A DNA stretch of 64,000 nt from positions 288,309 through 352,308 of the forward strand of contig NZ_AMSI01000005.1 of the NCBI RefSeq assembly GCF_000300515.1, written 5' to 3'. Positions within the stretch are counted from its first letter, which is position 1; each line of letters begins with the position of its first letter. The translations under genes and the position numbers were made by a program. Under the pieces are notes generated by a model. It worked only from the letters and a program-made list of their open reading frames with translations, did no database searches and was not told where the DNA came from. Origin of the DNA: Nitratireductor indicus C115 (GTDB lineage: Bacteria; Pseudomonadota; Alphaproteobacteria; Rhizobiales; Rhizobiaceae). This document shows, one piece after another, positions 9,227 through 18,670 of this stretch.

Positions 9227-10156
9227 ATGACGAACGCCCTTTCCATCAAGAACCTTTCCAAGACCTACGATACGGGGCTTACCGCTCTGAACGGGGTCGA
9301 CCTCGACATCAGACGCGGGGAGATTCTCGCGCTTCTCGGCCCCAACGGTGCGGGCAAGACGACGCTGATCTCCATCGTCTGCGGCCTTGTCAATCCATCG
9401 ACGGGTACGGTGGCTGTCGAAGGCCATGACATCATTCAGGATTATCGCAAGGCTCGGGCCCTGATCGGGCTGGTGCCACAGGAACTGCATACCGAAACAT
9501 TCGAGACCGTGTGGGATACTGTTTCCTACAGCCGCGGCCTTTTCGGCAAGAAGCCGGCGCCGCAACTCGTCGAGCAGATTCTCAAGGACCTCTCGCTGTT
9601 CGAAAAGAAAGACAGCAAGATCATGGCGCTTTCGGGCGGCATGAAACGCCGCGTGATGATCGCCAAGGCGCTGGCCCATGAGCCCCGCATTCTCTTTCTC
9701 GACGAACCCACGGCGGGTGTCGACGTGGAACTGCGCAAGGATATGTGGCGGCTGGTCAAGCGGCTGCGCGATACCGGTGTGACGATCATCCTGACCACGC
9801 ATTATATTGAAGAGGCCGAGGAGATCGCCGACCGGGTCGGCGTCATCAACAGAGGCCGCCTTCTGCTCGTGGAAGACAAGGCGGAGCTTATGCGCAAGCT
9901 TGGCCAGAAGCAGTTGGTGCTCGAATTGCAGAAACCGCTGGAGCAGCTTCCCGAAGCCCTGTCGGACTACGCGCTGGAACTGTCGGACGGCGGAACCCGC
10001 ATCACTTATCACTATGACACGCAGGCGACGCGCACCGGCATCGCCTCGCTTCTGGCGGCACTCGCCGGCGCCGGCGTCACGGTCAAGGACCTCGACACGG
10101 AGCAACGCTCGCTGGAAGATATCTTCGTCAGCCTTGTCGTGGAGGAAAGCCAGTGA
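9227..10156 (+). CDS. ABC-2 type exporter, ATP-binding subunit (YadG-like)
   Basis: The 309-residue ATPase has Walker [10 protein letters not shown], the Q-loop in [16 protein letters not shown], the signature LSGGMKRRV, Walker [13 protein letters not shown] and the H-loop [10 protein letters not shown]. The last ~90 residues form the extra C-terminal domain common in ABC-2 subunits. It overlaps the permease gene by four bases (GTGA), so the pair is one transporter. Closest in outline to E. coli YadG/YadH, whose cargo is unknown; the substrate cannot be told here. Its position beside fab and ribosomal genes gives no clue. Confidence 0.9.
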   Translation: MTNALSIKNLSKTYDTGLTALNGVDLDIRRGEILALLGPNGAGKTTLISIVCGLVNPSTGTVAVEGHDIIQDYRKARALIGLVPQELHTETFETVWDTVSYSRGLFGKKPAPQLVEQILKDLSLFEKKDSKIMALSGGMKRRVMIAKALAHEPRILFLDEPTAGVDVELRKDMWRLVKRLRDTGVTIILTTHYIEEAEEIADRVGVINRGRLLLVEDKAELMRKLGQKQLVLELQKPLEQLPEALSDYALELSDGGTRITYHYDTQATRTGIASLLAALAGAGVTVKDLDTEQRSLEDIFVSLVVEESQ

Positions 10157-10914
10157 ATTTCGAGGCTGTAAAATCCATCTATCTTTTCGAGATGGCGCGC
10201 ATGAAGCGCACGCTTTTACAAAGCGTCATCTCTCCGGTCTTATCGACCTCGCTTTATTTCGTCGTGTTCGGGGCAGCCATCGGCTCGCGCATCGAAACGG
10301 TGGAAGGCGTTCCTTACGGCGCCTTTATCGTTCCCGGCCTGATGATGCTGACGCTTTTGCAAAACTCGATCTCCAACGCCTCGTTCGGCATTTATTTCCC
10401 GAAATTCATCGGCACTATCTATGAAGTCCTGTCAGCGCCGATATCGTTTCTGGAAATCGTGCTCGGCTATGTGGGGGCGGCGGCAACCAAATCGATGATT
10501 CTGGGGCTGATCATTCTCGCCACCGCGCATCTCTTCGTCCCCATCGAGATAAAGCACCCCTTCTGGATGCTCTTCTTTCTCGTGTTGACGGCGATCACCT
10601 TCAGCCTTTTCGGCTTCATCATCGGCATATGGGCCGACAATTTCGAGAAACTGCAGCTCATCCCGCTGCTCATCATAACGCCGCTGGTCTTCCTCGGCGG
10701 GTCCTTCTATTCGATCCACATGCTGCCGGAATTCTGGCAGAAGGTGACGCTGGCAAACCCTGTCCTCTATCTCATCAGCGGCTTCCGCTGGAGCTTCTAT
10801 GAAACGGCGGATGTGGGCATCGAGCTCAGCATCGCGATGATCCTCATCTTCCTGGCGCTCTGCCTGTCGATCATCTGGTGGATCTTCAGGACGGGTTACA
10901 AGCTGAAGACCTGA
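10153..10914 (+). CDS. ABC-2 type exporter, permease subunit (YadH-like)
   Basis: The 253-residue membrane protein has six hydrophobic segments and the ABC-2 signature region around [19 protein letters not shown], followed by [12 protein letters not shown]. It begins with GTG inside the ATPase stop (GTGA overlap), so both subunits are probably made in equal amounts. The N terminus [19 protein letters not shown] is typical of YadH-type permeases with a short amphipathic helix. The dimer of two such subunits plus two ATPases would form a complete exporter of unknown cargo. Confidence 0.9.
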   Translation: MNFEAVKSIYLFEMARMKRTLLQSVISPVLSTSLYFVVFGAAIGSRIETVEGVPYGAFIVPGLMMLTLLQNSISNASFGIYFPKFIGTIYEVLSAPISFLEIVLGYVGAAATKSMILGLIILATAHLFVPIEIKHPFWMLFFLVLTAITFSLFGFIIGIWADNFEKLQLIPLLIITPLVFLGGSFYSIHMLPEFWQKVTLANPVLYLISGFRWSFYETADVGIELSIAMILIFLALCLSIIWWIFRTGYKLKT

Positions 10915-10925
10915 AGGCCAACAGC

Positions 10926-10953
10926 TTGCATCTTCGTCCAGAACCTGTATAAG
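10926..10953 (+). promoter_or_regulatory. Candidate promoter of the rpsF-rpsR operon
   Basis: TTGCAT, a 16-base spacer and TATAAG form a good sigma-70-like promoter just after the permease stop. The implied leader is about 200 bases long and GC-rich, with several self-complementary stretches including CCGGCCTGGCCGG. Many bacteria regulate rpsF through an S6:S18-binding leader RNA; whether this leader contains that motif could not be judged by eye. Confidence 0.5.
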
Positions 10954-11161
10954 CGCGCGGTCTGTCGGTCCCAGCTGGGGGCTGAACGGAGGGCCGTGCG
11001 CTTATCGCGTGCGTTGTGAAGGCAAGTTCTTCCGCCTCCCGTGTCTCCGCTCTCGACCGTCTCGAACACGCGCCTTTCTTCGCCGGCCTGGCCGGAAAAG
11101 AGAAGTCGCTGAGGCTTAGCCGTTGGGCGCCGACCGGACAGAACTGAAGAAAGGCAAGACA

Positions 11162-11596
11162 ATGGCACTTTATGAGCACGTGTTTCTTGCCCGGCAGGAT
11201 CTCTCGCCGCAGCAGGTCGAAGCCCTTGTGGAACAGTACAAGGGTGTGATCGAAGCTGGTGGCGGCACGGTTGGCCGGGTCGAGAGCTGGGGACAGAAGT
11301 CCCTCGCATACCGCATCCAGAAGAACCGCAAGGCATACTTCACCCTGATGGACATCGACGCCCCGGCCGAGGCCGTGAAGGAAGTCGAGCGCCAGATGGG
11401 TCTTTCGGAAGACGTCCTGCGCTTCATGACCATCCGCGTGGAAGCCCACGAGGAAGGTCCGTCGGCCATGATGCAGCGCCGCGACGACCGCAACGAGCGT
11501 GGCCCGCGCCGCGACCGTGATGACCGCGGCCCGCGCCGTGACCGTGATGACCGCGGCCCGCGCCGCGAGCGCGATACGAACGAGGGTGACGAATAA
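11162..11596 (+). CDS. rpsF: Small ribosomal subunit protein bS6
   Basis: S6 binds 16S rRNA together with S18 on the platform of the 30S subunit. The start [15 protein letters not shown] is the conserved family N terminus, so the ATG at 11162 was chosen over an upstream frame start; AAAGG lies nine bases upstream. The product is 144 residues: about 100 of S6 fold, then a basic/acidic tail made of RDRDDRGPR-type repeats encoded by a 27-base tandem repeat. Such charged tails are common in Rhizobiales S6. rpsR overlaps its stop by one base. Confidence 0.97.
   Translation: MALYEHVFLARQDLSPQQVEALVEQYKGVIEAGGGTVGRVESWGQKSLAYRIQKNRKAYFTLMDIDAPAEAVKEVERQMGLSEDVLRFMTIRVEAHEEGPSAMMQRRDDRNERGPRRDRDDRGPRRDRDDRGPRRERDTNEGDE
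11513..11566 (+). repeat. Two 27-base tandem repeats inside rpsF
   Basis: Units 11513-11539 and 11540-11566 are identical except for one base at their ends (T/C). Each encodes [10 protein letters not shown] more degraded unit precedes them. Because the unit is a multiple of three, copy number change would alter tail length without breaking the frame. Confidence 0.85.
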
Positions 11597-11844
11597 TGGT
11601 CGACATCAACCAGATCCCCACCCGGCGTCCGTTCCACCGCCGCCGCAAGACCTGCCCGTTCTCCGGCGCCAACGCCCCGAAGATCGATTACAAGGACATC
11701 AAGCTCCTGCAGCGCTACATTTCCGAGCGCGGCAAGATCGTGCCGTCCCGCATCACGGCGGTCAGCCAGAAGAAGCAGCGTGAGCTGGCCCGCGCCATCA
11801 AGCGCGCCCGCTTCCTCGGCCTTCTTCCCTACGTGGTGAAGTAA
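11596..11844 (+). CDS. rpsR: Small ribosomal subunit protein bS18
   Basis: S18 pairs with S6 on the 30S platform. The 82-residue protein has the family segments [38 protein letters not shown] and [19 protein letters not shown]. One Cys of the old zinc-ribbon set (C in KTCPFS) remains; the other ligands are absent, a common state. The ATG shares its A with the TAA of rpsF, so translation is coupled and S6:S18 are made together. Confidence 0.97.
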   Translation: MVDINQIPTRRPFHRRRKTCPFSGANAPKIDYKDIKLLQRYISERGKIVPSRITAVSQKKQRELARAIKRARFLGLLPYVVK

Positions 11845-12011
11845 GTTTCGGCGCAGGCGCTGTCAGGTTTGACCGCGCCTGCTCCTCTCCCCGCGACGGG
11901 CGCGGTGGAGAAATTTCAAAATCCCGAGTTGGGGCACAGCTCCTAACTGCCATGAGGCAGGACAGCGACCCGGACGGCCCGATGGCCTCCCTTCCGTTTC
12001 TGCCCAGCCTC

Positions 12012-12069
12012 GATCCGATTGCGGCGCCATGCGCCGAAAGGACCCAATTGCGGCGCAACACGCCCAAAG
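12012..12069 (+). repeat. Imperfect 29-base tandem duplication in the rplI leader
   Basis: Units 12012-12040 and 12041-12069 match at 23 of 29 positions; both contain ATTGCGGCGC and end in AAAG. The second unit ends directly before GAAAAGGACAG, which contains the ribosome site of rplI. No role is known; it may be an ancient duplication of leader sequence. Confidence 0.6.
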
Positions 12070-12085
12070 GAAAAGGACAGAGACA

Positions 12086-12700
12086 ATGGACGTCATTCTT
12101 CTCGAACGTATCGCACGACTGGGCCAGATGGGCGATGTCGTGAAGGTCAAGGACGGCTACGCCCGTAACTTCCTTCTGCCGAAGGGCAAGGCGCTGCGCG
12201 CCAACGAGGCTAACCGCCAGAAATTCGAGAACCAGCGCGTCGAGCTCGAAGCCCGTAACCTGGAGCGCAAGCAGGAAGCTCAGTCCGTCGCCGAGAAGCT
12301 CGACGGCAAGACCTTCGTCATGGTTCGCTCGGCTGCCGAGACCGGCCAGCTCTACGGTTCAGTTTCCGCGCGCGACATCGTCGACGCACTCGCCGAGGAA
12401 GGCTTCAAGATCGGCCGTTCGCAGGTCGAGCTCAACCTGCCGATCAAGTCCATCGGCCTTACCAATGTGGCAATCGCGCTGCATGCCGAGGTCGAGGTGA
12501 CCGTGACGGTAAACGTTGCGCGCTCGGCCGACGAAGCAGAGCGCCAGGCCCGCGGCGAAACGCTCGATTCGGCTGAAGCCATCTATGGCGACGACATCAA
12601 TGAGAGCGCCCGTCCCGACGCCTTCTTCGACCCGAATGCCGAGTTCGAGGGCGACGAGGATGGCGAGGAAGCCCCCGAGGCTTCCGACGAAAACGCCTGA
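12086..12700 (+). CDS. rplI: Large ribosomal subunit protein bL9
   Basis: L9 bridges the base of the L1 stalk of the 50S subunit and helps frame maintenance. The conserved start [19 protein letters not shown] fixes the ATG at 12086, with AAAGGAAAAGGACAG upstream; the longer frame is unconserved. At 204 residues it exceeds E. coli L9 (149) by a C-terminal extension (~residues 150-204) rich in Glu/Asp and ending [14 protein letters not shown]; acidic L9 tails occur in other alphaproteobacteria. It is followed by a strong terminator. The 241-base gap after rpsR holds no gene. Confidence 0.96.
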   Translation: MDVILLERIARLGQMGDVVKVKDGYARNFLLPKGKALRANEANRQKFENQRVELEARNLERKQEAQSVAEKLDGKTFVMVRSAAETGQLYGSVSARDIVDALAEEGFKIGRSQVELNLPIKSIGLTNVAIALHAEVEVTVTVNVARSADEAERQARGETLDSAEAIYGDDINESARPDAFFDPNAEFEGDEDGEEAPEASDENA

Positions 12701-12720
12701 TCCACAAATATCGAGACATG

Positions 12721-12747
12721 AAAAGCCGGGCTTGCGCCCGGCTTTTT
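12721..12747 (+). terminator. Rho-independent terminator after rplI
   Basis: Perfect stem AAAGCCGGGC / GCCCGGCTTT with a TTGC-type loop and a following T5 run. It lies 21 bases after the rplI stop and closes the rpsF-rpsR-rplI operon. The A-run on the left side means it may also work weakly in the opposite direction. Confidence 0.9.
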
Positions 12748-12984
12748 GCTGCGCTGCAGCAGGCAAAACGCGCTAAATTCAATAGTTCAATAAATTTGAT
12801 ACTTTGGCCCAACAACTGTCGAGCTCTGCGCAAGCTATTGACGCTCAAGCCGAAAATCGAACATAGCGCTTCAAACTTCCCGGATCGCACACCGCTTCGC
12901 CGGGCGCCGCCGGACGCACCCCTTTTCAATTCCTGATAAATCGTTTCATAATCGCAATACCCGTCAATTATTGGGGGTGTTGCG

Positions 12985-14241
12985 ATGAATTGGTTGCTTG
13001 AGAGATTCGTTTCCCGACTGATCCGCAAAGGCACTCTGACCATCACCGATCCACAGGGTGCCACGAGCACTTTCGGGGATGGAACGGGAGAGCCGGTTCA
13101 TATTGCGATCCGGACGCCCGGTGCCGAACGCGCGATTGCGCTTGATCCCATGCTGGCCGTGCCAGAGCGGTACATGGATGGCGAAGTCGATATCCTCAAG
13201 GGAGACGTCCTCTCCTTTCTCCACCTGGCCTACACCAATATGGATGAGGTTCAGGGACAGGTATTCCTTCTGAAACTGGGCGAAGCACTGCGTTATCCGT
13301 TCCGCCGGCTTCAGCAATGGAACACGGCGACGCGCTCGAAGCGCAATGTCCACCGCCACTACGATCTTTCGGAGGATTTGTACCGCCTCTTTCTCGATGA
13401 AGACCTGCAATATTCCTGCGCCTATTTCGAGACGCCGGAAGTTCCGCTCGAAGAGGCCCAACGCGCCAAGAAACGGCACATCATGGCCAAGCTGGCCCTG
13501 GAGCCGGGGCAGAAAGTGCTCGATATCGGGTCTGGCTGGGGTGGGTTGGGCCTCGACATCGCCCGCCAGTTCGATGCCAATGTGCTTGGTGTGACACTTT
13601 CGGAAGAACAGCACAGGGTTTCAAATGCCCGGGCAAAGGAGCAGAAGCTTTCCGAACGGGCACGCTTCGAGATTGCCGATTACCGCTCGCTGAAAGGGCC
13701 TTTCGACCGGATCGTTTCGGTCGGCATGTTCGAGCATGTGGGCATCAATCACTACCGCACCTACTTCAACCAGTGTGCCCGGCTGCTCGCCGATGACGGC
13801 GTCATGCTTCTTCACACGATCGGCCGCTCGACCGGCCCGTCCGTCACCAACGCTTTCATCCGAAAATATATCTTCCCCGGGGGCTATATCCCGTCGCTTT
13901 CCGAGATGACGCCGGCAATCGAGAAGTCCGGACTCATCATCACCGATGTGGAAATCCTGCGGTTGCACTATGCCGAAACGCTGAAGCACTGGCAGGCGCG
14001 TTTCCAGAAGAACCGGGCCAAGGCCGTCGAGATCTATGACGAGCGCTTTGCCCGGATGTGGGAATTTTACCTGGCCGGATCCGAAGCCTCCTTCCGCTGG
14101 CAGGAAATGGTGGTCTTCCAGATCCAGCTCACCAAGAAACGCGAGACCCTGCCCATGACCCGGGGCTATATCGGCGAGACAGAACGGCGCCTTGCGCCTG
14201 CGTCGCGCCGCCCGGGCAAATTCACCGAAGCTGCCGAATAG
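12985..14241 (+). CDS. cfa: Cyclopropane-fatty-acyl-phospholipid synthase
   Basis: The enzyme adds a methylene from SAM across the double bond of unsaturated acyl chains in membrane phospholipids, usually on entry into stationary phase or acid stress. The 418 residues show an N-terminal lipid-binding region, NVHRHYDLSEDLYRLFLD, QYSCAYFETPE, the SAM motif VLDIGSGWGGLGLDIA at about 178-193, and SVGMFEHVG plus YIFPGGYIPSL further on, all family landmarks. The AT-rich 240 bases upstream suggest its own promoter. GGGGG lies upstream of the ATG. Rhizobiales often carry more than one cfa paralogue. Confidence 0.94.
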   Translation: MNWLLERFVSRLIRKGTLTITDPQGATSTFGDGTGEPVHIAIRTPGAERAIALDPMLAVPERYMDGEVDILKGDVLSFLHLAYTNMDEVQGQVFLLKLGEALRYPFRRLQQWNTATRSKRNVHRHYDLSEDLYRLFLDEDLQYSCAYFETPEVPLEEAQRAKKRHIMAKLALEPGQKVLDIGSGWGGLGLDIARQFDANVLGVTLSEEQHRVSNARAKEQKLSERARFEIADYRSLKGPFDRIVSVGMFEHVGINHYRTYFNQCARLLADDGVMLLHTIGRSTGPSVTNAFIRKYIFPGGYIPSLSEMTPAIEKSGLIITDVEILRLHYAETLKHWQARFQKNRAKAVEIYDERFARMWEFYLAGSEASFRWQEMVVFQIQLTKKRETLPMTRGYIGETERRLAPASRRPGKFTEAAE

Positions 14242-14439
14242 GAATATAATCGCTGACTGGGGGTGATTCGTTGTCAAGCGGATCATCCCGTGACGCCCTC
14301 ATTTTTAGCGGCTGTGGCTTTCGTGCGGTGAATTGAAGTGGATAGCGGGGTAATCCCGCCCACAACGATCTTTTTCCTGCGCACTGGCTGCAGAAACGTT
14401 ACGACTGGGCGGGGGTGCCAGGACCGATCATGTTTTCTA

Positions 14440-14490
14440 GTTGTCCGGGCGCATTTTAGGGAACAGGCCGTCATTGACGGCCCGGACAAC
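14440..14490 (+). promoter_or_regulatory. Two mutually exclusive hairpins in the dnaB leader
   Basis: An outer inverted repeat, GTTGTCCGGGC (14440-14450) with GCCCGGACAAC (14480-14490), is perfect over 11 bases. An inner hairpin, GGCCGTC-ATT-GACGGCC (14466-14482), is perfect over seven. They share bases 14480-14482, so only one can form fully. The dnaB ATG is 14 bases downstream. This could be an attenuator, a site controlling ribosome entry, or a protein-binding dyad; the sequence alone does not decide. Confidence 0.5.
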
Positions 14491-14503
14491 GGATCGCAAG
14501 GGA

Positions 14504-15994
14504 ATGGCAGAGGCAGCCCGCAAGCTCGAAACCGCAGAAACACAGCTCTATCGCGAGGCGCCCAACAATATCGAGGCGGAGCAGGCGCTGCTGGGGGCTA
14601 TCCTGGTCAACAATGACGCGCTCTACCGCGTTTCCGACTTTCTCAAGCCCGTGCACTTCTTCGAGCCGCTGCACCGCAAGATCTTCGAGGTGGCGGGCGA
14701 ACTGATCCGCATGGGCAAGACGGCCAATCCCGTCACGATCAAGACGTTCCTGCCCGCTGACGACAAGGTGGGCGAGCTTACCGTCGCACAATATCTGGCC
14801 CGTCTGGCTGCAGAAGCCGTCACCATCATCAATGCTGCCGATTATGGCCGCGCCATCTACGATCTTGCCATTCGCCGCGCGCTCATTACCGTTGGCGAAG
14901 ACATGGTCAACATCGCCTATGACGCTCCGGTGGACATGGCTCCGCAGCAGCAGATCGAGGATGCGGAACGGCGGCTGTTCGAACTGGCCGAAACCGGCCG
15001 CTACGATGGCGGCTTCGAGAGCTTTGCCGACGCCACCAAGGTGGCCGTGGACATGGCCAATGCGGCCTTCATGCGCGAGGGCCATCTTTCGGGCGTCTCG
15101 ACGGGCTTGCGCGATCTCGACAAGCGCATGGGTGGTCTGCAGCCTTCGGACCTTATCATCCTCGCCGGTCGCCCGGGCATGGGCAAGACATCGCTCGCCA
15201 CCAATATCGCCTTCAACATCGCCAATGCCTATGAGCCCGCACAGCAGGCGGATGGCTCCTATGCGGCGGCCAATGGCGGCGTCGTCGGCTTCTTCTCGCT
15301 CGAAATGTCGTCCGAGCAGCTCGCGACGCGTATCATTTCCGAGCAGACGGAAATCCCCTCTTCCAAGATCAGGCGCGGTGAAATCACCGAGGCCGATTTC
15401 GAAAAGCTGGTCGCCTGCGCACAGACCATGCAGGACCGACCCCTCTATATCGACGCCACCGGCGGTATCTCCATCGCCCAGCTTTCCGCCCGCGCCCGGC
15501 GCCTGAAGCGTCAGCGCGGCCTCGACGTGATGGTGATCGACTATGTGCAGCTGATGCAGGGTTCCTCGGCGAAATCGGCCCAGAACCGCGTGCAGGAAAT
15601 CACCGAGATCACGACGGGCCTGAAGGCGCTAGCCAAGGAGCTCTCCACACCGATCATCGCGCTCTCCCAGCTTTCGCGCCAGGTGGAAAACCGCGACGAC
15701 AAGCGCCCCCAGCTTTCCGACCTTCGCGAATCCGGCTCCATCGAGCAGGACGCCGACGTGGTTCTTTTCGTCTATCGCGATGAGTACTATCTCAAGAACA
15801 AGGAGCCGAAGCCCGGCACCGAGGAATACATCAAGTGGGAAGCCGAAATGAACGAGGCGCGCGGCAAGGCTGAAGTCATCATCGCCAAGCAGCGTCACGG
15901 CCCCACCGGAACTGTGGGGCTCGGCTTCCAGGGTGAGTTCACCCGCTTTTACGACCTTGCCGAAGAAGACCGGCTGCCCGAACGTTTCGAGTGA
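14504..15994 (+). CDS. dnaB: Replicative DNA helicase DnaB
   Basis: DnaB is the hexameric helicase that unwinds DNA at the fork and loads primase. From ATG 14504 it is 496 residues: N-terminal domain (REAPNNIEAEQALLGAIL), linker, and RecA-like C-terminal domain with Walker A AGRPGMGKTS at 221-230, FFSLEMSSEQL, DYVQLM and the arginine-finger region DLRESGSIEQDADVV. No intein is present. A TTG at 14441 would add 21 residues but lies inside an inverted repeat and adds no conserved sequence. AAGGGA lies very close to the ATG, so the ribosome site is unusual. alr overlaps the end. Confidence 0.95.
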   Translation: MAEAARKLETAETQLYREAPNNIEAEQALLGAILVNNDALYRVSDFLKPVHFFEPLHRKIFEVAGELIRMGKTANPVTIKTFLPADDKVGELTVAQYLARLAAEAVTIINAADYGRAIYDLAIRRALITVGEDMVNIAYDAPVDMAPQQQIEDAERRLFELAETGRYDGGFESFADATKVAVDMANAAFMREGHLSGVSTGLRDLDKRMGGLQPSDLIILAGRPGMGKTSLATNIAFNIANAYEPAQQADGSYAAANGGVVGFFSLEMSSEQLATRIISEQTEIPSSKIRRGEITEADFEKLVACAQTMQDRPLYIDATGGISIAQLSARARRLKRQRGLDVMVIDYVQLMQGSSAKSAQNRVQEITEITTGLKALAKELSTPIIALSQLSRQVENRDDKRPQLSDLRESGSIEQDADVVLFVYRDEYYLKNKEPKPGTEEYIKWEAEMNEARGKAEVIIAKQRHGPTGTVGLGFQGEFTRFYDLAEEDRLPERFE

Positions 15995-17178
15995 CACACG
16001 TGACCACGACCATCCATACCATGACCACCGGCGCCGACCCGCGGGTCGCGGGTGCGCGACTGACCATCGACCTCGACGCGCTTGTGTCGAATTATCGCCT
16101 TCTCGCCGAACGCTCCGCCCCCGCGGAGGCTTCCGCGGTCGTCAAGGCCGACGCCTACGGCCTGGGTGCTGAACAGGTGGTGCGTGCTCTCGCCGGAGCG
16201 GGCTGCCGCCGTTTCTTCGTGGCGCTGCCGGAAGAAGGGCTTGCGGTTCGCCGTGCCGCGCCCGAGGCCGAAATCTACGTCTTCAACGGGCTTTTCACGC
16301 CCGAGGCCGCCGCCTTCTATCACGAAGGCCGGCTTTTGCCTGTCCTCAACTCGCAGGCCGATCTTGCGATATGGGAGGCGCATGGCTGGGACGATGGCGA
16401 TACGCCCCGCCCCTGCGCGGTTCATGTGGAAACGGGTATGAACCGCCTCGGCCTCACGCCTGAACGCGCCCGCATTCTCGCACAGGAAAACGCCCTGACA
16501 GGTGCGCTCAGCCCGCGCCTCATCATCAGCCACCTGTCCTGCGGCGACGATCCCACACATCCGATGAACCAGCGGCAACTTGAATCCTTTCAGGAACTTG
16601 CGGCGCTTTTCCCAGACGCTGAATCAAGTCTCGCGAACTCAGCCGGCGTGTTCCTCGGCGGTCCCTTCCTGCAAGACACCACACGGCCGGGCATTGCCCT
16701 TTACGGCGGCGCGCCCGTGGGCGGCGTCGCCAACCCGATGCGCGCCGTGGCGACCGCCGAAACCCGCATCGCGCAAATTCGCCATGTACCGGCCGGCCAG
16801 TCGGTCAGCTACGGCGCGACGCCCGTTGTGCGCGACACGCTGGTTGCCGTTGCCTCTACCGGCTATGCGGATGGCTATCACCGCTCCGGCTCCGGAGCAG
16901 GCGTGCCGTTGCGCCATGCAGAGCTCGAGGGCGCGCATGGCTTCATCGGCGGGCACCGCGTGCCGGTCATCGGGCGCATCACCATGGACCTGACGCTGTT
17001 CGAGGTCACAGCGCTTGGAGCGGAAGGCGTGAAGGTGGGCGACTTCATCGAACTGTTCGGCCCCAACATGCCGGTCGACGAGGTGGCGAAGGCCACCGGA
17101 ACGATCTCCTATGAGATTCTCACCTCGATCGGCCGTCGTTACGAGCGGCATTATATCGGTGGCGAGGCCGATATCTGA
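15991..17178 (+). CDS. alr: Alanine racemase, biosynthetic type
   Basis: Alr interconverts L- and D-alanine with PLP, giving D-Ala for peptidoglycan. The fold-type III enzyme shows the PLP lysine in VVKADAYGLG (Lys52 from the GTG at 15991), the HVETGMNRLG barrel segment, SYGATPVV with the catalytic Tyr, and GRITMDLTLFEVT. The GTG overlaps the dnaB stop (GTGA), but GTG 16000 and ATG 16021 are also possible and would shorten the weakly conserved leader. The TGATG overlap with radA indicates one transcript. Confidence 0.93.
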   Translation: MTHVTTTIHTMTTGADPRVAGARLTIDLDALVSNYRLLAERSAPAEASAVVKADAYGLGAEQVVRALAGAGCRRFFVALPEEGLAVRRAAPEAEIYVFNGLFTPEAAAFYHEGRLLPVLNSQADLAIWEAHGWDDGDTPRPCAVHVETGMNRLGLTPERARILAQENALTGALSPRLIISHLSCGDDPTHPMNQRQLESFQELAALFPDAESSLANSAGVFLGGPFLQDTTRPGIALYGGAPVGGVANPMRAVATAETRIAQIRHVPAGQSVSYGATPVVRDTLVAVASTGYADGYHRSGSGAGVPLRHAELEGAHGFIGGHRVPVIGRITMDLTLFEVTALGAEGVKVGDFIELFGPNMPVDEVAKATGTISYEILTSIGRRYERHYIGGEADI

Positions 17179-18563
17179 TGGCGCGGACACGCGTTCAGTT
17201 CATCTGTCAGAATTGCGGCACGGTACATGCGCGCTGGGCCGGCAAATGCGACGGCTGCGGGGCATGGAACACGCTGATCGAGGAAGGCACGTCCTCGGGC
17301 ATCGGCTCGGGGCCGCAGGCTGCACGCAAGGCCCGCAAGGGGCGCGCCGTGGCACTGACCACGCTTTCCGGCGAGATCGAGGATGCGCCGCGCATCATGA
17401 CCGGGATCAGCGAACTGGACCGGGTGACGGGCGGCGGGTTCGTGCGTGGATCGGCCCTTCTGGTGGGCGGCGATCCGGGGATCGGAAAATCGACGCTTCT
17501 CACACAGGCCGCCGCCGCCCTTACCGAGCGCGGCCATCGCATCGTCTATGTGTCGGGTGAAGAGGCCGTGGCGCAGATACGCCTGCGCGCGCAGCGCCTC
17601 GGTGTCGCGCATCACCCGGTGGAGCTGGCCGCCGAGACCAATGTCGAGGACATTCTTGCGACCATCGAGGACGGCAAGCGACCGGACTTGGTTATACTCG
17701 ATTCCATCCAGACGCTGTGGACGGATCTCGCCGATTCGGCGCCCGGCACAGTCACACAGGTGCGCGCCGCTGCCCAGGCGATGATCCGCTATGCCAAATC
17801 CACAGGTGCTGCCGTCGTTCTGGTGGGCCATGTCACCAAGGAAGGCCAGATCGCAGGCCCTCGCGTGGTGGAACACATGGTCGACGGTGTTCTCTATTTC
17901 GAGGGCGAAGGCGGGCATCACTACCGCATCCTGCGCACGGTGAAGAACCGATTCGGCCCCACCGACGAGATCGGCGTGTTCGAGATGGGCGACATGGGCC
18001 TGCGGGAAGTTTCCAATCCGTCCGAACTCTTTCTCGGCGAGCGCAGCGCCAAGGCACCCGGCGCTGCCGTCTTTGCCGGCATCGAGGGAACGAGGCCGGT
18101 TCTTGTGGAAATCCAGGCACTCGTTGCCCCCTCTCCTCTCGGCACGCCGCGCCGCGCGGTGGTCGGCTGGGATTCGGCCAGGCTTTCCATGGTGCTTGCC
18201 GTTCTGGAAGCCCATTGCGGCGTGCGTTTTGCAACGCATGACGTCTATCTGAACGTTGCCGGCGGGTACCGGATTTCCGAGCCGGCGGCCGATCTTGCCG
18301 TTGCGGCAGCACTGGTCTCATCCATGACCGGGCTTGCCCTGCCAGCCGATTGCGTTTATTTCGGCGAAATCAGTCTTTCGGGTGCGGTGAGACCTGTTGC
18401 GCATGCGGCGAACCGCCTGAAGGAAGCCGAGAAGCTCGGCTTCAAGCAGGCCGTTATGCCGCCAGGCAATGAAGACGGTTCCGGTGCCATCGGGGCACGC
18501 ACCGTGCGTCCGGAGGCTCTGGCCGATCTTGTTGCCCGCATCGCGGGCTCCAAAGCGGCCTGA
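17178..18563 (+). CDS. radA: DNA repair protein RadA
   Basis: RadA (Sms) is a DnaB-like translocase that helps branch migration in RecA-mediated recombination. The 461 residues show an N-terminal zinc finger (Cys10, Cys13, Cys24, Cys27), Walker A GGDPGIGKST at 97-106, the RadA-specific VKNRFGPTDEIG, and a C-terminal Lon-protease-like domain (VYLNVAGGYRISEPAADLA) that lacks the catalytic Ser-Lys pair in this family. It starts within the alr stop codon. A 107-base gap follows before cvpA. Confidence 0.96.
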   Translation: MARTRVQFICQNCGTVHARWAGKCDGCGAWNTLIEEGTSSGIGSGPQAARKARKGRAVALTTLSGEIEDAPRIMTGISELDRVTGGGFVRGSALLVGGDPGIGKSTLLTQAAAALTERGHRIVYVSGEEAVAQIRLRAQRLGVAHHPVELAAETNVEDILATIEDGKRPDLVILDSIQTLWTDLADSAPGTVTQVRAAAQAMIRYAKSTGAAVVLVGHVTKEGQIAGPRVVEHMVDGVLYFEGEGGHHYRILRTVKNRFGPTDEIGVFEMGDMGLREVSNPSELFLGERSAKAPGAAVFAGIEGTRPVLVEIQALVAPSPLGTPRRAVVGWDSARLSMVLAVLEAHCGVRFATHDVYLNVAGGYRISEPAADLAVAAALVSSMTGLALPADCVYFGEISLSGAVRPVAHAANRLKEAEKLGFKQAVMPPGNEDGSGAIGARTVRPEALADLVARIAGSKAA

Positions 18564-18670
18564 ACGATATGAATTGACGACGCAATTGATGAATTGGCGA
18601 CACAGTGGCCCGGAAGCGATGAGACTGATCTTGCGGGGGCATTTCAACTGCCAGAGGAGTAGGGGTTACA

